NCBI GenBank assembly: GCA_964604565.1
Contig: CAZRZN010000119.1
Coordinates: 1 to 12,043, forward strand
Direction of reading: 5' to 3'
Length of the DNA stretch: 12,043 nucleotides
DNA from: CAZRZN01 sp964604565
Lineage (GTDB): Bacteria > Pseudomonadota > Alphaproteobacteria > Rhodobacterales > Rhodobacteraceae
Position numbers and translations under genes: made by a program. Shown here in pieces: positions 6,567-12,043 of this stretch. Every line of letters starts with the position of its first letter. The first letter of the stretch is position 1. The notes below the pieces were generated by a model. It saw only the letters and a program-made list of their open reading frames with translations, was not told the DNA's origin and did no database searches.

Positions 6567-8008
6567 CCCGCGCCCTGATGATCCAGGGCACCGGATCGAA
6601 CGTGGGCAAGTCGATGCTGGTGGCGGGACTATGCCGCGCGGCCCGTCGCCGTGGCCTGTCAGTCGCGCCCTTCAAGCCGCAGAACATGTCCAACAACGCC
6701 GCCGTCACCGCCGATGGCGGGGAGATCGGGCGCGCACAGGCGCTTCAGGCACTGGCCTGCGGATTGTCCCTGCACACCGACATGAACCCGGTCCTGCTGA
6801 AACCGGAGACGGACGTTGGCGCACAGGTCATCGTGCAGGGCAAGCGCCTGACCACTGCCAAGGCCCGCGATTACATGAAGCTAAAGCCGCAACTGCTTGG
6901 CGCTGTTATGGAAAGCTTTGACAGGCTCAAGGCCTTGCATGATCTTGTGATCGTCGAGGGAGCGGGCAGCCCGGCAGAGGTGAACCTGCGGCCCGGAGAT
7001 ATCGCGAACATGGGCTTTGCCGAGGCCGCCGGGGTGCCCGTGATCCTTGCCGGGGACATCGACCGCGGCGGCGTGATCGCCCAGATCGTCGGCACGCAGG
7101 CGGTCATGGACCCCGAGGATGCTGCGCGCATTTCCGGCTTTATCATCAACAAGTTTCGCGGCGATCCTCGACTCTTTGATGAAGGTTACGCGCTGATCGA
7201 GGCCCGGACCGGCTGGCGCGGCTATGGTGTCGCGCCGTGGTTCCCCGAGGCCTGGCGCCTGCCCGCCGAGGATGCGCTGGATGTCCATGCCCCGACCCGC
7301 GGCGATGGTCTGCACATTGTCTGCCTGTGCCTGTCGCGGATGGCGAATTTCGACGATCTTGATCCTCTGGCGCAGGAACCGGGCGTGCGGCTGACCATGT
7401 TGCGCCGTGGCCAGCCGATCCCGGGCGACGCAGATCTGGTGATCCTGCCGGGCAGCAAATCGACGCGCGGCGATCTCGGCTTTCTGCGCGATCAGGGCTG
7501 GGACATCGACCTCGCCGCCCATCATCGGCGCGGCGGGCGCATCCTTGGCATTTGCGGCGGATACCAGATGCTGGGTCGGACCATCGACGATCCGAACGGC
7601 ATAGAGGGTCCGGCAGGCTGCGATCCCGGTCTTGGCCTCCTGCAGATCGACACGGTGATGACGGCGGACAAATCCCTGACCGAAGTGGCGGCGGTCCACG
7701 CGGTCAGCGGCACGGCCTTTCGCGGCTACGAGATCCATATTGGCCGCAGCGACGGGCCGGACCGCGACCGGCCCTTTGCCCATGTGGCCGGAACCCCGGA
7801 GGGCGCCGTCAGCGCAGATCATCGCATCGCGGGCAGCTATCTGCACGGCATGTTCCGCGACGATGGTTTCCGCGCCGCATGGCTGCAAGATTTCGGCGTG
7901 ACGGCAACGCGATCTTATGACACCGGCGTCGAGGCGACGCTTGAGGCGCTGGCCGACCATCTGGAGATGCATCTTGACGTTACCGGACTGCTGGCCGCAG
8001 CGCGCTGA
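6563..8008 (+). CDS. cobQ: Cobyric acid synthase (glutamine-hydrolysing)
   Basis: CobQ amidates the four b, d, e and g carboxylates of adenosylcobyrinic acid a,c-diamide to give adenosylcobyric acid, using ATP and glutamine. The 481-residue product has an N-terminal dethiobiotin-synthetase-like domain: P-loop GTGSNVGKS, FKPQNMSNN, VEGAGSPAEVNL and GDIDRGGVIAQIVGT. The C-terminal class I-type glutaminase domain has catalytic Cys331 in GICGGYQMLG and His428 in GSYLHGMF. The start at 6563 overlaps the HAD stop (ATGA). The length is typical. It is the last gene of its strand here; only 32 nt separate it from the converging cobD gene, and I see no clear terminator hairpin between them. Confidence 0.96.
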   Translation: MTRALMIQGTGSNVGKSMLVAGLCRAARRRGLSVAPFKPQNMSNNAAVTADGGEIGRAQALQALACGLSLHTDMNPVLLKPETDVGAQVIVQGKRLTTAKARDYMKLKPQLLGAVMESFDRLKALHDLVIVEGAGSPAEVNLRPGDIANMGFAEAAGVPVILAGDIDRGGVIAQIVGTQAVMDPEDAARISGFIINKFRGDPRLFDEGYALIEARTGWRGYGVAPWFPEAWRLPAEDALDVHAPTRGDGLHIVCLCLSRMANFDDLDPLAQEPGVRLTMLRRGQPIPGDADLVILPGSKSTRGDLGFLRDQGWDIDLAAHHRRGGRILGICGGYQMLGRTIDDPNGIEGPAGCDPGLGLLQIDTVMTADKSLTEVAAVHAVSGTAFRGYEIHIGRSDGPDRDRPFAHVAGTPEGAVSADHRIAGSYLHGMFRDDGFRAAWLQDFGVTATRSYDTGVEATLEALADHLEMHLDVTGLLAAAR

Positions 8009-8040
8009 GACCGCGCAGCCGGCACCGGGAACGCAGCCCC

Positions 8041-9018
8041 TCACCCTTGAAGCGCCGCCTCAAGCCGGACCCAGTCAGCCTCCGTCCCCGGCAGGCCCAG
8101 CCGCAGCCAGCCCTTCGAATAGGGGAACCGCCGTGTCCAGATATGCGCCCGGGCAAGACGGTCCTGCACCGCTTCGGCATTTTCGGTGTCATAGGTCCTG
8201 AACAGCACGGTTCCACCGACCGGCGTCCACCCTGCCCGCGCCGCCAGCGCATCCATCCGCGCCGCGTCCCGCGTCAATCGGGCGATGCTGTCCGCCTGCC
8301 AGACCGGATCGCCCAACGCGGCCCGCCCCGCGGCGATGGCCGGTCCGCTGACCGCCCATGGCCCCGCAAGCGAGCGCAGCCGCCCGGTCGTCCCCGGATC
8401 GCCAAGGACAAAGCCCAGACGCACCCCCGCAAGACCGTAAAACTTGCCGAAGGACCGCAGCACCAGAATGCTCAGGCTTTCCGGCAGCCGGCCAAGGTAG
8501 CGGACCATGGAATATTCCGGCACCGGATCGGCAAAGCTTTCATCGACGATCAGGCATCCCACGTCGCGGGCGAGATCGAACAGCGCCTCCGGTGTCCAGA
8601 GCCGCCCGTCCGGATTGTTGGGATTGACCACGATTCCCAGCCAGGCCCCGCGCAGCCCCTCGATATCGTCGACCTGCGTGACCTCCCATCCCTGCGCCGC
8701 AAGCGCGCCGGCATGTTCGTTGTAGGTGGGCCCGACCACGCGGGCGCGCCCAACGGTCCGCAGGCGCGGCACAAGCTGGATTGCCGCCTGCGCGCCCGCC
8801 AGCGCGACGCAGCCGACCCCATCGCCCACACCGTAGGCCATGCGGGCAGTTGCCTCCAGCGCCGCCAGATCGGCGCGGGTCGGCAGCGCAGTCCAGGCGT
8901 GACGCGGCAGGTCCGGGAGCGGATAAGGCACCGCATTGATGCCGGTGGACAGGTCCAGCCAATCGCCCTCGCCATAAAGCGTCCTGGCCCTGTCGAGATC
9001 GCCGCCGTGGTCGCGCAT
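8041..9018 (-). CDS. cobD: L-threonine-O-3-phosphate decarboxylase (PLP enzyme)
   Basis: A fold-type I aminotransferase-like PLP enzyme that decarboxylates L-threonine phosphate to (R)-1-amino-2-propanol phosphate, the linker of the nucleotide loop. It is called CobD in Salmonella and CobC in Pseudomonas denitrificans. The 325-residue product has an N-terminal HGGDL with LDLSTGINAVPYPLP, the AGAQAAIQLVPRL segment of the cofactor pocket, VVNPNNPDGRLW, DESFADPVPE, the PLP lysine Lys192 in RSFGKFYGLAGVRLGF, and a C-terminal GWLRLGLPG. ATG 9018 follows AGGGG within suitable distance, 8 nt after the cbiB stop. The enzymes making its substrate (threonine kinase) and using its product (CbiB) are the two genes directly upstream. 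Confidence 0.94.
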   Translation of the reverse strand: MRDHGGDLDRARTLYGEGDWLDLSTGINAVPYPLPDLPRHAWTALPTRADLAALEATARMAYGVGDGVGCVALAGAQAAIQLVPRLRTVGRARVVGPTYNEHAGALAAQGWEVTQVDDIEGLRGAWLGIVVNPNNPDGRLWTPEALFDLARDVGCLIVDESFADPVPEYSMVRYLGRLPESLSILVLRSFGKFYGLAGVRLGFVLGDPGTTGRLRSLAGPWAVSGPAIAAGRAALGDPVWQADSIARLTRDAARMDALAARAGWTPVGGTVLFRTYDTENAEAVQDRLARAHIWTRRFPYSKGWLRLGLPGTEADWVRLEAALQG

Positions 9019-9026
9019 GAAAGCCC

Positions 9027-9962
9027 CTACAGGGTTGCCAAGGCCGCAAGGACCACGGCGCAGACAAACATCGCCCGCCGATAAAGCGCAAGCCCCTGCA
9101 CAACGGTCGCGGCGGTCGGATCAGGGGCATCCGCGTTGACCCAGGGTTCCTGCGCCACGCCCTCCGCATAGACGCGCGGCCCGGACAGACGGACGCCAAG
9201 CGCGCCGGCAAGGGCGGATTCGGGCCAGCCCGCATTCGGCGACCGGTGGTGATGCGCGTCCCGCCACACGACCCGGAAAGACGCCCCCAGCCGACCGGAG
9301 GAGAATGCGAAAAACACCGCCGTCAGTCGCGCGGGCAGCAGATTCACCAGATCGTCCAGTCGCGCGGCGACCTTGCCAAAAGCCTCATACCGGTCGCTGC
9401 GATGGCCGATCATCGAATCCATCGTGTTGATCGCCTTGTAGGCCACGATCCCCGGAAGGCCCCCGATCACCCCCCAGAACAGGGGGGCAACGATCCCGTC
9501 AGACGTATTCTCGGCAAGGCTTTCAAGGGCGGCCCGGCTCACGCCCGCGGTGTCGAGACGGCTGGGATCGCGCCCCACGATCATCGACAGCGCATGACGC
9601 GCGGCGGTCAGGTCCCCCGCCAGCAGCGGATCACGCACGGCCGCAACGTGGTCATGCATCGACCGGACCGCGATCAGCGGCCAGGCCAGCACCCCGAGAA
9701 CAAGCACGGCCCCCCATCCCGCGGGCAGGACAGCCTGCAACAGGACGGCGGGGACAACCGCCGCAACAAGGACCCCTGCCACGGTCAGCCCGCCCAACAA
9801 AAGACGCCGGCGGTGCGTTCCGCGGTTCCACCGGACCTCACAGGCCGAAATCAGCCCGCCGATCCAGACGACAGGATGCGAAATCCGCCGGTAAAGCCCC
9901 TGCGGCCAGCCAAGCAGCACGTCCAGCGCAAAACCGATGGCCATGATCAGCGCAAAGCTCAT
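9027..9962 (-). CDS. cbiB: Adenosylcobinamide-phosphate synthase CbiB (membrane protein)
   Basis: CbiB (CobD in P. denitrificans naming) joins aminopropanol phosphate to adenosylcobyric acid in the inner membrane. The 311-residue product starts with a hydrophobic segment (ALIMAIGFALDVLLGWP) and HPVVWIGGLI. It has further membrane segments at about 50-95 and at the C-terminus (AMFVCAVVLAALATL). Family blocks are SLAENTSDGIVAPLFWGVI, YKAINTMDSMIGHR, RYEAFGKVAARLDDLVN and the HHHRSPNAGWPESALAGAL motif. The reading frame is open upstream to 10385, but family similarity starts at ATG 9962. That ATG overlaps the stop of the threonine kinase gene (ATGA), so this start is favoured. It is followed by cobD after 8 nt. 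Confidence 0.95.
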   Translation of the reverse strand: MSFALIMAIGFALDVLLGWPQGLYRRISHPVVWIGGLISACEVRWNRGTHRRRLLLGGLTVAGVLVAAVVPAVLLQAVLPAGWGAVLVLGVLAWPLIAVRSMHDHVAAVRDPLLAGDLTAARHALSMIVGRDPSRLDTAGVSRAALESLAENTSDGIVAPLFWGVIGGLPGIVAYKAINTMDSMIGHRSDRYEAFGKVAARLDDLVNLLPARLTAVFFAFSSGRLGASFRVVWRDAHHHRSPNAGWPESALAGALGVRLSGPRVYAEGVAQEPWVNADAPDPTAATVVQGLALYRRAMFVCAVVLAALATL

Positions 9963-10747
9963 GACCCGCCCCCGGAGGAAAAGCAGAACACCCCGGTCAA
10001 CCCGGCGGCCCGCAGGCTGTCCTTTGCCTTCGCCGGGCGGGTTCCGGGGGCGAAGATCAGCGCCCTTGCGGGTCCGGTATGGGCGCGGGCATGACCCAAG
10101 GCACCAAGACGGGTGGCCAGCGCAGGCATCGGGTCGTCGCTGGGCCCGCGCAGGGCTGCGCAGCGCAGCGCCGACAGACTCGCCAGCCGCGCCTTTTCCG
10201 CCAGATCCGCGCCGGGCCAGACGGTCACGAGGTCGGAGATATCGGGAAACGCCAGATCCGCCGGATCGGTCCGCTGCGGCGGTCCCCAGAAGCCGCCAAC
10301 AAGATCGCAGGCGGGCACGGGATCGAAGGTCTTGATCACCTCCGCCGTTCTTGACGCCCACAGCAGGCGGTCCGGGTCCGGCCACATCAGCGGATCGCTT
10401 GCGCCCTCCGCCGCGAGGCAGGCAGATGCCACTGGCGCACCCTCATGTCCCGCAAGCCGCGCAATCGCCACGAGGGCCGCGGTCGACATGCCCGCCCCGC
10501 CGCCGGGCGGCAGATCCGGCGTCAGTCTGAACCGTCCCTCCGGCGATGCGTTCAGTCCCCCGAAAAGACGGCGGGCTTGGTCCGGTGAGAGAACGGGCGG
10601 ATCTCCCTCCAGTGCCAAAAGTCCATCGCCGATCCTTGCCCCATGCACGCCCCTTGTCCCGCAGGCCAAGGTGACCAGCACGAGGGGCCCGCCGGGGCCA
10701 AGCCGACCCTGAAGCCATTCGCCGAAGTGTCCCGCCACAAAGACCAT
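9959..10747 (-). CDS. bluE: L-threonine kinase (PduX/BluE-like GHMP kinase)
   Basis: A 262-residue GHMP-fold kinase. It has the opening motif GHFGEWLQG (6-14) typical of PduX-type threonine kinases and the ATP-binding glycine-rich motif PPGGGAGMSTA (80-90). A C-terminal AHTGPARALIFAPG segment follows, corresponding to the conserved late GHMP motif. The expected reaction is ATP plus L-threonine to L-threonine-O-3-phosphate, which feeds CobD two genes downstream. The name bluE comes from Rhodobacter capsulatus; pduX is the Salmonella equivalent. ATG 10747 follows the cobC stop by 4 nt with no clear ribosome site, so coupling is likely. The end overlaps the cbiB start by four bases. The family is clear; exact substrate is inferred from the neighbours. 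Confidence 0.87.
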   Translation of the reverse strand: MVFVAGHFGEWLQGRLGPGGPLVLVTLACGTRGVHGARIGDGLLALEGDPPVLSPDQARRLFGGLNASPEGRFRLTPDLPPGGGAGMSTAALVAIARLAGHEGAPVASACLAAEGASDPLMWPDPDRLLWASRTAEVIKTFDPVPACDLVGGFWGPPQRTDPADLAFPDISDLVTVWPGADLAEKARLASLSALRCAALRGPSDDPMPALATRLGALGHARAHTGPARALIFAPGTRPAKAKDSLRAAGLTGVFCFSSGGGS

Positions 10748-10751
10748 CGTC

Positions 10752-11336
10752 TCAGAGCGGACGCCAGTTGGTCGCGATGATCGACAGGCCCGCCGGATGC
10801 GCCCGCAGACGGGTCACCGACCATGGCGCCACTTCAAATCCAAGCGCGGGCGGAACGCTGCCCAGTGCCAGCGCCAACGCGGCGCGCACCGTGCCGGCAT
10901 GGGCGACGATCACGACCGGGCCCTCGGTGCGCGCGCGTGCGGCCTGCGCCTCCAGCGCCGGACGGACGCGCGCGACCATCGCGGCAAAACTTTCGCCCTC
11001 TGGGGGGCAATGCGCGGCCAGTTCCGCCGGGGACAGCGTGCCGATGTCCGGGATCTGGTCAAAGGTCAGCCCCTCATGCGCGCCGAAGTCCTGCTCCCAC
11101 AGCCGGGGATCGACCGCGATCTCGGCACCGGGCCAAAGTGCCTCTGCGGTCTGGCGGCAGCGCAGCGCAGGGCTGCAAACCCGGCCCGCGACACCGGTCA
11201 CAAGCGTCTTCAGCGGATGCCAGAGCACCGGATCGCCCAGTTCCGAAGGCACATCGCGCCGTCCGCAAAGACGCCCGCCGTGCAGCGCGGGCGCATGTCG
11301 AATCAGCAGCAGTTCAGAGGTGTCGAGCGGCATCAT
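10752..11336 (-). CDS. cobC: Histidine phosphatase, probable alpha-ribazole phosphatase (CobC type)
   Basis: A histidine (phosphoglycerate-mutase-like) phosphatase of about 194 residues with the phospho-acceptor motif LLIRHAP near residue 14, CSPALRCRQTAEAL, the LWEQDFGAHEG block with an acidic catalytic residue, PPEGESFAAMVARV, and the second histidine motif VIVAHAGTVRAAL. By context it removes the 5'-phosphate from alpha-ribazole phosphate or adenosylcobalamin phosphate, although this family is functionally broad. The frame is open to 11531, but that would overlap the divergent cobU gene, so I start at the adjacent ATGs 11336/11333. It is the first gene of a four-gene minus-strand operon. 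Confidence 0.85.
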   Translation of the reverse strand: MMPLDTSELLLIRHAPALHGGRLCGRRDVPSELGDPVLWHPLKTLVTGVAGRVCSPALRCRQTAEALWPGAEIAVDPRLWEQDFGAHEGLTFDQIPDIGTLSPAELAAHCPPEGESFAAMVARVRPALEAQAARARTEGPVVIVAHAGTVRAALALALGSVPPALGFEVAPWSVTRLRAHPAGLSIIATNWRPL

Positions 11337-11381
11337 TTCGGGGCTTTTCAACCAGATCGGAACATGCTTTGTCACGACCGC

Positions 11382-11894
11382 ATGGGAAAGTCGATCCTCA
11401 TCACGGGCGGTGCCCGCTCTGGCAAAAGCACCCTGGCGGAGCGCATGACGCTGGCCTTGGGTCAGCCCGCGGTCTACATTGCAACGGCACAGGCACATGA
11501 TGCGGAAATGGCAGATCGCATCGCACGTCATCAGGCGCGGCGTGGCGCCGAATGGCGCACGGTTCAGGAACCCCGCGACCTGACCGGCGCGCTTGACGCG
11601 ACCGATGGCGGTGATCCGCGGCTGGTGGATTGCCTGACCCTGTGGCTGTCAAACCTGATGTTGGCCGAAGAGGACTGGCAGGCCGCGACGGCCGCACTTG
11701 TCCGGACGCTGGCCCGCCAATCCGCGCCCGTGATCTTCGTGACCAACGAGGTCGGCGCGGGAATCGTCCCCGAGAATGCCCTCGCCCGCGCCTTTCGCGA
11801 TGCCGCCGGGCAGGTCAATCAACAGATCGCCCATGCCTGCGACGAGCTCTGGTTCTGCGTGGCCGGCCATCCCCTCAAGGTGAAACCGACATGA
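11382..11894 (+). CDS. cobU: Adenosylcobinamide kinase / adenosylcobinamide-phosphate guanylyltransferase
   Basis: This bifunctional enzyme (CobU in Salmonella, CobP in P. denitrificans) phosphorylates adenosylcobinamide and then transfers GMP to it, giving AdoCbi-GDP. The 170-residue product has the P-loop GGARSGKS near the N-terminus, YIATAQAHDAEM, the RIARHQARRGAEW segment with the conserved His-x-x-x-Arg, VDCLTLWLSNLM and FVTNEVGAGIVPENALARAFRD. Length and motifs are those of a complete enzyme. ATG 11382 is close to the P-loop as in relatives; an in-frame ATG at 11364 would add six residues, and neither has a good ribosome site. The end overlaps cobT (ATGA). Confidence 0.94.
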   Translation: MGKSILITGGARSGKSTLAERMTLALGQPAVYIATAQAHDAEMADRIARHQARRGAEWRTVQEPRDLTGALDATDGGDPRLVDCLTLWLSNLMLAEEDWQAATAALVRTLARQSAPVIFVTNEVGAGIVPENALARAFRDAAGQVNQQIAHACDELWFCVAGHPLKVKPT

Positions 11895-12043
11895 CCCGAT
11901 TGCCCTTGACCACGCTTGACACGGTGAATGCGCTGTCTTTCCCGGCCTTCGACGAAACCGCCGCAGAGGGTGCGCGCGCACGGCAGGCCCAACTGACCAA
12001 GCCGCCGGGATCGCTGGGCCGACTGGAAGAGCTGGCCGCCTTC
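11891..12043 (+). CDS. cobT: Nicotinate-nucleotide--dimethylbenzimidazole phosphoribosyltransferase CobT (5' part only)
   Basis: The first 51 codons are present; the gene continues beyond the window. The conserved N-terminal segment TKPPGSLGRLEELAAF identifies CobT (CobU in P. denitrificans), which makes alpha-ribazole 5'-phosphate from nicotinate mononucleotide and dimethylbenzimidazole. ATG 11891 overlaps the cobU stop (ATGA), so the two are co-translated. A cobS/cobV gene often follows in this arrangement, but it lies outside the window. Confidence 0.92.
   Translation, partial: MTRLPLTTLDTVNALSFPAFDETAAEGARARQAQLTKPPGSLGRLEELAAF

Noticed and set aside
8009..8040. Possible bidirectional terminator between cobQ and cobD
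   Set aside because: I found no convincing stem or U-run in these 32 nt.
9470..9487. Perfect CCCCCC-N6-GGGGGG inverted repeat
   Set aside because: It encodes the conserved CbiB segment APLFWGVIGG, so protein constraint explains it and it has no tail like the repeat in cobN.
9027..10385. 452-residue extended version of cbiB
   Set aside because: The added N-terminal part is the out-of-frame copy of the threonine kinase gene; CbiB similarity begins at ATG 9962, which overlaps the kinase stop.
10752..11531. 259-residue version of cobC
   Set aside because: The extension runs antisense through the cobU P-loop region, and histidine phosphatase similarity begins at LLIRHAP, shortly after ATG 11336.

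Overview
The window is a dense cobalamin (vitamin B12) biosynthesis locus from a GC-rich alphaproteobacterium, most likely a Rhodobacterales/Rhodobacteraceae member. The evidence is gene content (CobN, CobW, CobO, a bluE/pduX-type threonine kinase), aerobic-pathway style, Rhodobacterales-like protein sequences, repeated ATGA start/stop overlaps and a palindromic repeat of a type I recall from that order. The genus cannot be fixed from the sequence alone.

Layout. (1) Positions 1-4297, minus strand: a cobalamin riboswitch (4132-4297) is followed by a 38-codon small ORF with the strongest Shine-Dalgarno sequence in the region. Then come a DUF1636 cysteine-rich protein, the GTPase cobW and the large cobaltochelatase subunit cobN. 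CobN runs off the window and contains a 100-N assembly gap. (2) Positions 4298-4405: a divergent promoter region with inverted TTGAC motifs. (3) Positions 4406-8008, plus strand: cobO, a DUF1289-domain protein with a large unrecognised C-terminal part, a HAD phosphatase and cobQ, the last three joined by ATGA overlaps. (4) Positions 8041-11336, minus strand: a compact operon, read from right to left, of cobC-type phosphatase, L-threonine kinase, cbiB and cobD. (5) Positions 11382-12043, plus strand: cobU (cobP) and the start of cobT.

How the genes work together. CobN, with CobS/CobT-type chelatase subunits not seen here, inserts cobalt; CobW and perhaps DUF1636 handle the metal. CobO adenosylates the corrin and CobQ amidates it to cobyric acid. 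The threonine kinase and CobD make aminopropanol phosphate from threonine, and CbiB attaches it. CobU activates adenosylcobinamide with GTP. CobT makes alpha-ribazole phosphate and CobC removes the phosphate. Only the cobalt-insertion operon carries a riboswitch in this window.

The points most worth checking are the undescribed small ORF coupled to the riboswitch, a palindromic repeat inserted in frame inside cobN, and the DUF1289 fusion protein of unknown function inside the cobO-cobQ operon. I saw no wholly new multi-gene system.
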